Assembly (NCBI GenBank): GCA_963965975.1
Contig: OZ014419.1
Span: forward strand, 5,297,677-5,361,676
Direction of reading: 5' to 3'
Origin: Xestospongia bergquistia
Taxonomy: Eukaryota > Porifera > Demospongiae > Haplosclerida > Petrosiidae
DNA: 64,000 nucleotides
The notes below the pieces were generated by a model. It did no database searches, was not told the DNA's origin, and saw only the letters and a list, made by a program, of their open reading frames with translations. Shown here piece by piece: positions 11,700 to 24,461 of this stretch; within the stretch, counting starts at the first letter, position 1; every line of letters starts with the position of its first letter. A program made the translations under genes and the position numbers.

Positions 11700-12365
11700 A
11701 ATTATAACAAATTATTTATAATTGATGATATGAACTTTTTAATTTCCTTTTATTAGGTCATTCTTCATTATAGTATGTATTGGTTCATGTCAGCATGTCA
11801 GTTGATGTGGCTAGTGAGTACTTCAAAATCTTTCCCAAGAAAATTAAACTGGCAAAAGATATATTGGATTACTATTTAAACCCTTGATCAAAAACAGTTT
11901 TTTTAAAGGAGAGATAATAAATATTTTATTTAATATGATAATGATATATACAACTATGGGACATATAAAATGTATACACTGGTATTTTGAGTCATACATT
12001 AACGTTACTCAGACAGCTAGTGTACATGTAGGCTTGGTTATATTAGTAAGGTAGTGATATTCAACATTTCATTCTTTGATTTACAATGGCATGTACATAT
12101 CACTTCAAATTAGCATTCTTAATTGCTTTTTTCAAATAAAATAATTTTCAGTATAATTTATTCCATTTCAAAGAGTAATTTTGGCCAACAATTTCCTTGT
12201 ATATACAATTAATAATGATGAATGAATTAGTGATACTGATAATATTATAAATACAACAATGAATATACAATAATAATAAATGATTGGTTTTACAACAATA
12301 ATCCAATTGATGGTTTGGTGATTGTAAATTAATATTATAATTACAATGTTAAGACTATAATGAAT
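11700..12365. other. AT-rich DNA, no gene seen
   Basis: Very AT-rich, with many ATA/TAA runs and no frame or RNA gene that I can support. Confidence 0.5.
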
Positions 12366-12625
12366 AATTTTTATTACTTTTACAATAATATTACAGTTTT
12401 TGAATTAGTGTAAGTAAATAACCATCACAAATATGATGTAGAAAAAACCATGTATAATTACCATTACTTTTACAGTAACAATACAGTCATTGGATTAGTG
12501 TAAGTAAATAACCATCACAAATATGATTGTAGGAAAAATAACGTTTAATTTCCATTGATCTAACATGATTTTATCATTATTATTACAATCATTGGATTAG
12601 TGTAAGTTAATAACCAACATAAAAC
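12366..12625. repeat. Three-copy ~90-102-bp tandem repeat
   Basis: The phrase GGATTAGTGTAAGTAAATAA (first copy GAATTAG) occurs at about 12402, 12492 and 12594, each preceded by a TTTTAC...ATTACA-like stretch and followed by CCATCACAAATATGAT in the first two copies. It is an old, diverged short tandem array. Confidence 0.85.
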
Positions 12626-13460
12626 GAATCATCTGAAAAACATGTTATTTACTACAGCGATTCTAGTAAAGAGTGGTAAAATACCATCAGATACAACACT
12701 ATTACATTAATTGGTAACTTTTAACTAGAAGAAATACTACAACTAATGTAAACCATCCATTTTCTGAATGTTGTAAAGTTAAAATTTTCTTTGTGTAATA
12801 TAACAAACTTTAACTGAACAGTCATTTCTTTTGCCTGATCATCAGTCCATCCATCTATCTATCCATTTTTTCCTCCATCCATTTATCTGATCCTTCCTCT
12901 GATTCTTTTATTCATATATTCATATATTTGTCCATTCACTCATTCATCTATTCTTCCATTAAGCCATCGTCTTGGTTGCTATTACTTGCTCAATTACTAT
13001 TTATATAAGTACATGCATCATTGGTATAGTAATACAATTTATATGCATAAGACTCATTCTATGACCATATAATGATAACTAGTGGCTGTTCTTCAACACA
13101 TTTGTTTCACCTAACAAACTGATAGTCCCTCTTCTGCTTTGGCAGGAAATAAAAACCATATGGTTTGACAGGAAATAAAAACAACAATCATATAACCAGA
13201 TCATTAGAAAGGAAGTAAATAGCAATTGATTGAGCAATAGTTACAACTAGATGGATGAATATTGATGGTACATGAATAGATGATATTTGAATGAACAGAT
13301 TGATGGACAGATGAGCTGGTTAAGAAATGGATGTTAAAATCTCATGTTTTAATTCGAAATCCATCAAATGGTTTGGTTCAAACTGTACAAATTGCTGTAA
13401 AAAAGATTTTCATTATATAACTGTATGTAAGCGTAACATAACGATTAGTTAGATTATAGA
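12626..13460. other. AT-rich DNA with degenerate CATC/GATG tracts
   Basis: No gene recognised. A CATC-rich stretch at 12845-12960 and a complementary GATG-rich stretch at 13245-13325 flank about 300 bp and could pair as a weak long inverted repeat. AAACCATATGGTTT at about 13157 is a 14-bp palindrome. Confidence 0.4.
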
Positions 13461-13461
13461 A

Positions 13462-13842
13462 AGATGGAACATCTAATTTAGATGTTTCATCTTCCTATGG
13501 TGGTAACTTGATTCCAATAAATATTACATACAAGTATAAAGTGTAAACACTCTTAGTATTTATGATACAGTCAATATTTGTACTTATATTAGTGCATGTA
13601 ATTGTGTGTCCTCATAATGACAATAATGTCTGTGTAATTTAATTGTATGTTTTAATTGTAAAACTTAACTGTGTAACATAGCTCCAATACACAACCCTAA
13701 GCACCCTTACAAGTACAAATATTGACTATAATGTATAATAAGAGTGTTTCTGGCACACATTAATACACAAATCTTATATTAACTTGTACTTAACATTTAT
13801 GGAATCAAGTTACCATAACAGAAAGAAGATGGAACATCTAAC
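13462..13842. mobile_element. Foldback (MITE-like) inverted-repeat element
   Basis: The left arm (13478 to about 13612) and right arm (about 13689-13842) are imperfect reverse complements over roughly 130-150 bp. Both contain, in inverted order, TTAGATGTTYCATCTTC, GGTAACTTGATTCCA, ACACTCTTA and CAGTCAATATTTGTAC (AGTCAATATTTGTAC in the right arm). The loop is about 75 bp. The 15-base end AGATGGAACATCTAA of the right arm (13827-13841) also sits directly before the left arm (13462-13476), where it forms a hairpin with 13479-13492. That suggests a second, truncated copy or a target-end duplication. No transposase is inside, so this would be non-autonomous. Confidence 0.75.
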
Positions 13843-14094
13843 CAATATTCATGTACATGTAATAATCATGCAATCATGTCAATTGGCAGACAAAACAATT
13901 TGATGGAATTATCTTGCTGGCATCAGGTAATCTTGCAGCTCAGTATATTGTATAATGAGCAGCATCGCTTCATTGTATAGATATGGGCCACCTGTTTGTT
14001 ACTGGTGCGTGCTGTATGAAAGCAAACATAGAATGTTAAAATACTTTGATGGATACGTAAAGATTTTCAAAAATATTCCAAAAAGAATTACAAG
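13843..14094. other. AT-rich DNA with a short open frame
   Basis: An open frame (ATG at 13955, 71 codons) ends inside the dispersed repeat that follows. It has several Cys and aromatic residues but no motif I recognise, and I do not call it a gene. Confidence 0.3.
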
Positions 14095-14834
14095 AATTGG
14101 TAAATATATATTTCATGTAATTATTTACTTTGTCTGTTCATCTTTCAGCTACTTCAGTTCACTTGCTTGAATGAGTCTATGGTTCTCAATTTCAAGAAGA
14201 GAATACATTAAGCAGTAGCTGTATAATCTATAGTTTGTATTAAATGCAATACAAAACATTACATATATATGTATGTATAATTTGAAAGTATTATAAAGGT
14301 GTATCTGTTAGTGTATTATTACATATCCATCATGATCATGTTGTGAATGTTACCCAATTACAAAAGTTATGCATCTAATTTTAAAAGGTACTGTACTATT
14401 CAGAACCATATCCTACAACACAGACGTGAATGATCAATCAATCTGAATTTGTTAAACGAAGATGATGAAATGACTGTTCTAAAGATTTAGCAGACAATAC
14501 TCATTAAGCATTTAAAGGTTCAGATGAAGGTGAGGAGCACAGGTGTCAGCATACTGATTTTAGTATGAAAGATTACTCTGCTAGATGGATCCTAAAACAG
14601 GCAAAACAAGGTATTTGAATTGTACTGTAATGATTGTTGAAGATGCCTTTGACATGGCTAAATTAATTGTTAATAGCCTTCAAAAGATTTTGATTACTTA
14701 AAGTTCCAATTTGGAATCAATACATCATAAGGGTCTTTCTACTTTCTACCAGCTAACACAATACTATAAAGCCAGTTTTGCTCTTGTTATAAGTGTTCAA
14801 GATATAGCATATTCAAGTAGTTTGGTGATGCATT
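14095..14834. repeat. Dispersed ~740-bp duplication, copy 1
   Basis: Aligns along its length with 42273-43015 in the same orientation, with scattered substitutions and small indels. Both copies include broken coding-like text, such as DFSMKDYSARWILKQ in one frame and EDAFDMAKLIVNSL in another (EDASNMAKLIANSL in copy 2), separated by stops. It could be a retroposed or duplicated gene fragment. I do not recognise the family. Confidence 0.8.
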
Positions 14835-15354
14835 ATAATGTAATTCAAGTAAATACTTTAACAGGAGCCTCACAGAATAACATTAATTTCCATACACACT
14901 CTAATGTCTACACATACGTTTTAACGTGTTAATATATTAACATTTTATTTTCTTTCAATTAGTCTATTTACTGATCCATCCATTGACTTCAGTGATATGT
15001 CCATCACTCTGTCATTCACTTGTCATCTATTGTTACCCTCCATCCATCCATTCATTAAATATACCTGGTTTGTTCTGTAACATACTTCTCCTATTACCAT
15101 GAATGATATTATTACAAAGCAATAGTTGACTATCATTCATTGTAATATTACTAGAACATCTAAAGAGAAAGAAAGAGTCAAACAGTTTTCGTACATACAT
15201 AAAATAAATAAGTAATAAATTCACTAATAATTATTCATAATCGATAATAACATTCATAGTTCATGCGAGCATAAACCAGTTATGTAAGTAGACCTCCACA
15301 TGAAGAGGCAGCACTCTTATAACCAACCAAAATAAATCCTCTGTTAAACTTGGT
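14835..15354. other. AT-rich DNA without a recognised gene
   Basis: Contains CATC-type degenerate repeats near 14965-15060 and otherwise nothing I can support. Confidence 0.4.
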
Positions 15355-15585
15355 ATGTTAGGAATAGAGAAATTAAAACTGCTACTTGTGTTACTTAAGA
15401 GTGTCATAGTTACTATTAGCTGCCAGTACTATCCTGCTCCTCATGTTGCTACATTAATGAGGAGACCTAACAGTGAGGATTTTGGTATTGCTGACCAGGA
15501 GATACTTCTTTCATGTTTATGCTTCTTTGGTGAGAGGAGTGGAGGAGAAAAAAGGGTTAACTATAGGGCCCAGCTGCCCTGTTGA
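15355..15585 (+). CDS. Orphan open frame with signal-peptide-like start
   Basis: 76 codons. The N-terminus (MLGIEKLKLLLVLLKSVIVT) reads like a secretion signal: a Lys-containing start, then a hydrophobic core, then Ser-Cys. Further on, the pattern around EILLSCLC resembles the first strand-Cys of an immunoglobulin-like fold, but one such match is weak. The local base composition is less AT-rich than its neighbours. No splice partner or homologue is recognised. It may be a first exon, a gene fragment or chance. Confidence 0.25.
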   Translation: MLGIEKLKLLLVLLKSVIVTISCQYYPAPHVATLMRRPNSEDFGIADQEILLSCLCFFGERSGGEKRVNYRAQLPC

Positions 15586-15741
15586 GTGTCTTTATTAAAG
15601 AGAGGTCAAAAGGGAGACAGAATTAAGAGAGATATTTGGGAATGACATGGGTAGCTGGACAGTGTGAGGTAGAAGTAATCATTATTTGCTTTGTTGATGT
15701 TGTAGTTAGTAATAGACATTGCTTTTTATAAGTGCTGTAAG
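15586..15741. other. Unique stretch before the satellite edge
   Basis: No gene seen. It leads into a GGAT-type tract and then the satellite. Confidence 0.4.
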
Positions 15742-15800
15742 GGATGGATGAATGGATAAATGGACAAATGAATGAATGGATGGATGGATGAATAGATGAA
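15742..15800. repeat. Degenerate (GGAT/GAAT)n tract at the satellite edge
   Basis: Runs of GGATGGATGAATGGATAAAT type abut the left edge of the large satellite. A similar tract lies just before the second satellite block (45345-45533). Confidence 0.85.
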
Positions 15801-17306
15801 GTGATACTTACATTAACACGATTCTTAACACTAATACCTGATCTACCACACATTGATATCAACAAGATTCTTAACACTGATCTCTCTCATTTACATTAAC
15901 AGGATTCTTGACACTGATACCTAATCCAACACAGAGATCTGATTTACTCTAGTTATTATCTGATCTACTACAGATAGACATCAAGATGATTCTAAACACT
16001 AATACCTGATCTAACGTCTGTTGATATCTGATCTACTACACACCGACATCAACATAATTCTTATCAATGATATCTGATCTGACACTATATCTGATCTAAC
16101 AATGAGATATGATTTACTCATGCTGATATATGATCTACTACACACTGAAATTAACAGGATTATTAACACTGATACCTGATCTAACACCGAGATCTAATTT
16201 ACTCTTGTTGTTATCTGATCTACTACAGACAGACAACAAGATTCTTATCACTGATATCTCATCTGACAATAACTTTGATATCTGATCTAACACTGAGATC
16301 TAATTACTCATGTTGATATTTGATCTACTGCAAACAGACATCAACATGATTCTTAACACTATCACCTGATCTAACACTGAGATCTGATTTACTCATTTTG
16401 ATATATGATCTACACCTTGACATTAACACGATTCTTAAAACTGATACCTCATCTAACACCGAGACCTGATTCACTCTTGTTGATATCTCATGAACTACAA
16501 ACTGACATCAACACAAATCTTAACACTGATACCTGATGTAACATCTGTTGATATCTGATCTACTACACACTGACATCAACATAATTCTTAACACTGATAT
16601 CTCATCTGACACTAATTTTGATATCTCACCTAACACTTAGATCTTTACACTGATACCTGATCTAACACCAAAATCTGATTTACTTTTGTTGATATCTCAT
16701 GTACTACAAACTGATCAACGTGATTCTTAACACTGATACATCATCTAACACCTGTACTGATATCTCATCTTACACTAACATTGATATCTAATCTAACTGA
16801 GATCTGATTAACTCATGTTGACATTTGATCTACTGCAAACAGACATCAACATGATTCTTAACACTAACGACTGATCTAACACTGAGATCTGATTTACTCA
16901 TGTTGATGTATGATCTACCACACAGTGACATTAACACAATTATTAAAACTGATACATGATCTAAAACCTAGACCTGATTCACTCTTATTGATATCTCATG
17001 TACTACAAACTGATCAACGTGATTCTTAACACTGATACATGATCTAACACCTGTTGACATCTTATCTACTACACACTGACATCAACATGATTCTTAACAC
17101 TGATATCTTTTCTGACACTAACTATGACATCTCATCTAACACAGATCAGATTTACTAATATTGATATCTGATCTACTACAGGCTTACATTAACACAATTC
17201 TTAACACTGATACCTGATCTAACACCAATATCCATTTTTACTTTTGTTGATATCTGATCTACACTAACATCAACACGATTGTTAACACTAATACCTGATC
17301 TAACAC

Positions 17307-20300
17307 ATGTTTATATGTGATCTACTACACACTGATATGAACATGATTCTTAACACTTATATCTCATCTGACACAAACTTTGATACTGATCTAACACTGA
17401 GATCTGATTTACTCATGTTGATAATTGACCTACTGCAAAAAGACATCAACATGATTCTTCACACTAACATCTCATTTAACATAAACTGATATCTGATCTA
17501 ACACTGAGATCTGATTTACTCTTGTTGATATCTCATCTAATACACTCTGACATCAACACAATTCTTAACACTGATATCTGGTCTAACATCTGTTGATATC
17601 TGATCTACTACACACTGACATCAACATAATTTTTATCACTGATATCATCTGACAGTAACTATGATATCTGATCTAACATTGAGATCTGTTTTACTCATGT
17701 TGACATCTGATCTACCGCAAAAAGTCAACATGATTCTTAATACTAACGTTTCATCTAACATAGATCTTATTTACTCACGGTGATATTTGATCTACTACAC
17801 ACTGACATTAACAGGATTCTTATAACTGATATCTGATGTAACATCGAGATCTGATATACTCTTGTTGTTATCTGATCTACTACACACTGACATCAACACA
17901 ATTCTTAACACTGATACCTAAACTAACATCTGTTGATATCTTATATACTACACACTGACATCAACATAATTCTTATCAATGATGTCTCATCTGACACTAG
18001 CTGTGATATCTGATCTAACACAGATCTGATTTACTCATGTTGATATTTGATCAACTGCAAACAGACATCAACATGACTCTTAACACTAACATCTGATTTG
18101 ACACAAACTGATATCTGATCTAACACCGAGATCTGATTTACTCATGTTGATATATCATCTACTACACACTGACATTAACATTATTCATATGAGTCTTAAC
18201 ACTGATAGCTGATTTAACACCGACATCTGATTTACTCTTGATTTCTGATCTACTACACACTGACATTAACATGATTCTTATGATTCCTAACACTGATACC
18301 TGATTTAATACCGAAATCTGATTTACTCTTGATTTCTGATCTACTACACACTGACATCAACATCATTCTGAACACTGATACATGATCTAACACCTGTTGA
18401 CATCTCATATACACACTGACATCAACATGATTCTTAACACTGATATCTCTTATGACACTATGATATCTCATCTAACACTGAGATCAAATTGACTCGGATT
18501 GATATCTGATCTACAAACTTACATTAACACAATTTTTAACAGTGATACCTGATCTAACAACAATATCCGATTTACTCTTGTTGATATCTGATCTAAACTG
18601 ACATCAACACGATCGTTAACATGGATAACTGATCTAACACAATTATATCTGATCTACTACAGAGTGATATAAACATGATTCTTAACACCGATATCTTATC
18701 TGACACTGACTATGATATCTGATCTAACACTGAAATCTGATTTACTCATGTTGATATCTGATCTACTGTAAACAGACACAAACATGATTCTTAACACTAA
18801 CATAAGATTTAACACAGTGATATCCGATCTAACACAGATCTGATATAGTCATATTGATATATCATCTACACAGCGACATCAACATGATTCTTAACACTGA
18901 TATTTCATCTGATACTGACTATGATATCTGATCTAACACTGAAATTTGATTTACTCATGTTGATATGTGATTTACTGCAAACATACATCAACATGATTCT
19001 TAATACTAACATCTGATCTAACAGTGATATTTGATTTACTCATGTAGACATATGATCTACTACACACTGACATTAACATTATTCTTAAAACTGATACCTA
19101 ATCCAACACCGACATCTGACTTACTCTTGTTGATTTCTGATCTACAAATTGGCATCAACACGATTGTTAACACTGATATCTGATCTAATACATGTTTATA
19201 TCTGATCTACACACTGATATGAACATGATTCTTAATGCTGATACTTGATCTAACACTGAGATCTGATTTACTCTTGTTGTTATCTGATCTACTACACACT
19301 TACATCGAAATGATTATCAACACTGATACCTGATCTAACGTCTGTAGATATCTGATCTACTACACACTGACATCGACATAATTCTTATCACTGATATCTC
19401 ATCTGACACTACGATATCTGATCTAACACTGAGATGTGATTACTAATGTTGATATTTGATCTACTGCAAACAGACATCAACATGACTCTTAACACTAACA
19501 TCTGATTTAACACAAACAGATATCTGATCTAACACTGATTTACTCATGTTGATGTATCATCTACTACACACTGACATTAACATGATTCTTGTGATTCCTA
19601 ACACTAATACCTGATTTAACACCGAGATCTGATTTACTGTTGATTTCTGATCTACTACACAGTGACATCAACACGATTCTTAACACTGATATTTCATCTG
19701 ACACTGATTATGAAATCTGATCTAACACTGAGATGTGATTTACTCATGTTGATATCTGATCTACTGGAAACAGACATCATGATTCTTAATACTAACATCT
19801 GATCTAACACAGATCTGATTTACTCATGTTGATATATGATCTACTACACACTGACATCAACATGATTCTTAACACTGATACCTGATCAAACAACTGTTGA
19901 TATCTGATCTACTACACAGAGATCAACACGATTCTTAACACTAACATCTCATGATACCTGATCTAACACTGAGATCTGGTTTACTCAAATCATCTACTAC
20001 ACACCGACATTAACATGATTCTTATGATTCCTAACACTGATACCTAATTTAACACCAAGATCTGATTTACTCTTGATTTCTGATCTACCACACACTGACA
20101 TTAACACGATTCTTAAAACTGATACATGATCTAAAACCTAGACCTGATTCACTCTTATTGATATCTCATGTACTACAAACTGATCAACGTGATTCTTAAC
20201 ACTGATACATGATCTAACACCTGTTGACATCTTATCTACTACACACTGACATTAACATGATTCTTAACACTGATATCTATTCTGACACTAACTATGATAT

Positions 20301-23300
20301 CTCATCTAACACAGATCAGATTAACTCATATTGACATCTGATCTACTACAGGCTTACATTAACACAATTCTTAACACTGATACCTGATCTAACACCAATA
20401 TCCATTTTTACTCTTGTTGATATCTGATCTACACTAACATCAACACGATTGTTAACACTAATGCCTGATCTAACACATGTTTATATGTGATCTACTACAC
20501 ACTGATATGAACATGATTATTAACACTTATATCTCATCTGACACAAACTTTGATACTGATCTAACACTGAGATCTGATTTACTCATGTTGATAATTGACC
20601 TACTGCAAAAAGACATCAACATGATTCTTCACACTAACATCTCATTTAACATAAACTGATATCTGATTTAACACTGAGATCTGATTTACTCTTGTTGATA
20701 TCTCATCTAATACACTCTGACATCAACACAATTCTTAACACTAACACCAGGTCTAACATCTGTTGATATCTGATCTACTACACACTGACATCAACATAAT
20801 TCTTATCACTGATATCATCTGACAGTAACTATGATATCTGATCTAACATTGAGATCTGTTTTACTCATGTTGACATCTGATCTACCGCAAAAAGTCAACA
20901 TGATTCTTAATACTAACGTTTCATCTAACATAGATCTTATTTACTCATGGTGATATTTGATCTACTACACACTGACATTAACAGGATTCTTATAACTGAT
21001 ACCTGATGTAACATCGAGATCTGATATACTCTTGTTGTTATCTGATCTACTACACACTGACATCAACACAATTCTTAACACTGATACCTGATCTAACATC
21101 TGTTGATGTCTTATATACTACACACTGACATCAACATAATTCTTATCACTGATATCTCATCTGACACTACGATATCTGATCTAACACTGAGATGTGATTA
21201 CTAATGTTGATATTTGATCTACTGCAAACAGACATCAACATGACTCTTAACACTAACATCTGATTTAACACAAACAGATATCTGATCTAACATTGATTTA
21301 CTCATGTTGATGTATCATCTACTACACACTGACATTAACATTATTCTTGTGATTCTTAACACTAATACCTGATTTAACACCGAGATCTGATTTACTGTTG
21401 ATTTCTGATCTACTACACAGTGACATCAACACGATTCTTAACACTGATATTTCATCTGACACTGATTATAAAATCTGATCTAACACTGAGATCTGATTTA
21501 CTCATGTTGATATCTGATCTACTGCAAACAGACATCATGATTCTTAATACTAACATCTGATCTAACACTGATCTGATTTACTCATGTTGATATATGATCT
21601 ACTACACACTGACATCAACATGATTCTTAACACTGATACCTGATCTAACAACTGTTGATATCTGATCTACTACACAGAGATCAACATGATTCTTAACACT
21701 AACATCTCATGATACCTGATCTAACACCAAGATCTGATTTCCTCTTGATTTCTGATCTACCACACACTGACATTAACACGATTCTTAAAACTGATACATG
21801 ATCTAAAAACTTGACCTGATTCACTCTTATTGATACCTCATGTACTACAAACTGATGAATGTGATTCTTAACACTGATACATGATCTAACACCTGTTGAC
21901 ATCTTATCTACTACACACTGACATCAACATGATTCTTAACACTGATATCTAATCGGACACTACGATATCTGATCTAACACTGAGATGTGATTACTAATGT
22001 TGATATTTGATCTACTGCAAACAGACATCAACATGACTCTTAACACTAACATCTGATTTAACACAAACAGATATCTGATCTAACACTGATTTACTCATGT
22101 TGATGTATCATCTACTACACACTGACATTAACATGATTCTTGTGATTCCTAACACTAATACCTGATTTAACACCGAGATCTGATTTACTGTTGATTTCTG
22201 ATCTACTACACAGTGACATCAACACGATTCTTAACATTGATATTTCATCTGACACTGATTATGAAATCTGATCTAACACTGAGATGTGATTTACTCATGT
22301 TGATATCTGATCTACTGCAAACAGACATCATGATTCTTAATACTAACATCTGATCTAACACAGATCTGATTCACTCATGTTGATATATGATCTACTACAC
22401 ACTGACATCAACATGATTCTTAACACTGATACCTGATCAAACAACTATTGATATCTGATCTACTACACAGAGATCAACACGATTCTTAACACTAACATCT
22501 CATGATACCTGATCTAACACTGAGATCTGGTTTACTCAAATCATCTACTACACACCGACATTAACATGATTCTTATGATTCCTAACACTGATACCTAATT
22601 TAACACCAAGATCTGATTTACTCTTGATTTCTGATCTACCACACACTGACATTAACACGATTCTTAAAACTGATACATGATCTAAAACCTAGACTTGATT
22701 CACTCTTATTGATATCTCATGTACTACAAACTGATCAACGTGATTCTTAACACTTATATCTCATCTGACACAAACTTTGATACTGATCTAACACTGAGAT
22801 CTGATTTACTCATGTTGATAATTGACCTACTGCAAAAAGACATCAACATGATTCTTCACACTAACATCTCATTTAACATAAACTGATATCTGATCTAACA
22901 CTGAGATCTGATTTACTCTTGTTGATATCTCATCTAATACACTCTGACATCAACACAATTCTTAACACTAATACCAGGTCTAACATCTGTTGATATCTGA
23001 TCTACTACACACTGACATCAACATAATTCTTATCACTGATATCATCTGACAGTAACTATGATATCTGATCTAACATTGAGATCTGTTTTACTCATGTTGA
23101 CATCTGATCTACCGCAAAAAGTCAACATGATTCTTAATACTAACGTTTCATCTAACATAGATCTTATTTACTCATGGTGATATTTGATCTGCTACACACT
23201 GACATTAACAGGATTCTTATAACTGATACCTGATGTAACATCGAGATCTGATATACTCTTGTTGTTATCTGATCTACTACACACTGACATCAACACAATT

Positions 23301-24461
23301 CTTAACACTGATACCTGATCTAACATCTCTTGATATCTTATATACTACACACTGACATCAACATAATTCTTATCACTGATATCTCATCTGACACTACGAT
23401 ATCTGATCTAACACTGAGATGTGATTACTAATGTTGATATTTGATCTACTGCAAACAGACATCAACATGACTCTTAACACTAACATCTGATTTAACACAA
23501 ACAGATATCTGATCTAACACTGATTTACTCATGTTGATGTATCATCTACTACACACTGACATTAACATGATTCTTGTGATTCCTAACACTAATACCTGAT
23601 TTAACACCGAGATCTGATTTACTGTTGATTTCTGATCTACTACACAGTGACATCAACACGATTCTTAACACTGATATTTCATCTGACACTGATTATAAAA
23701 TCTGATCTAACACTGAGATCTGATTTACTCATGTTGATATCTGATCTACTGCAAACAGACATCATGATTCTTAATACTAACATCTGATCTAACACAGATC
23801 TGATTTACTCATGTTGATATATGATCTACTACACACTGACATCAACATGATTCTTAAAACTGATACCTGATCTAACAACTATTGATGTCTGATCTACTAC
23901 ACAGAGATCAACACAATTCTTAACACTAACATCTCATGATACCTGATCTAACACTGAGATCTGGTTTACTCAAATCATCTACTACACACCGACATTAACA
24001 TGATTCTTATGATTCCAAACACTGATACCTGATTTAACACCAAGATCTGATTTACTCTTGATTTCTGATCTACCACACACTGACATTAACACGATTCTTA
24101 AAACTGATACATGATCTAAAACCTAGACCTGATTCACTCTTATTGATATCTCATGTACTACAAACTGATGAATGTGATTCTTAACACTGATACATGATCT
24201 AACACCTGTTGACATCTTATCTACTACACACTGACATCAACATGATTCTTAACACTGATATCTATTCTGACACTAACTATGACATCTCATCTAACACAGA
24301 TCAGATTTACTCATATTGATATCTGATCTACTACAGGCTTACACTAAGACAATTCTTAACACTGATACCTGATCTAACACCAATATCCATTTTTACTCTT
24401 GTTGATATCTGATCTACACTAACATCAACACGATTGTTAACACTAATACCTGATCTAACAC
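17307..24461. repeat. Satellite superrepeat I (~7.15 kb)
   Basis: Runs from one anchor phrase to the second-next one. It consists of a 3.17-kb block (17307-20476) and a 3.99-kb block (20477-24461). The second block has an internal partial re-copy: the phrase CACTTATATCTCATCTGACA reappears near 22752. It lacks the segment with CCTGCTGTAACACTGG that is found in superrepeats II and III. Confidence 0.8.
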
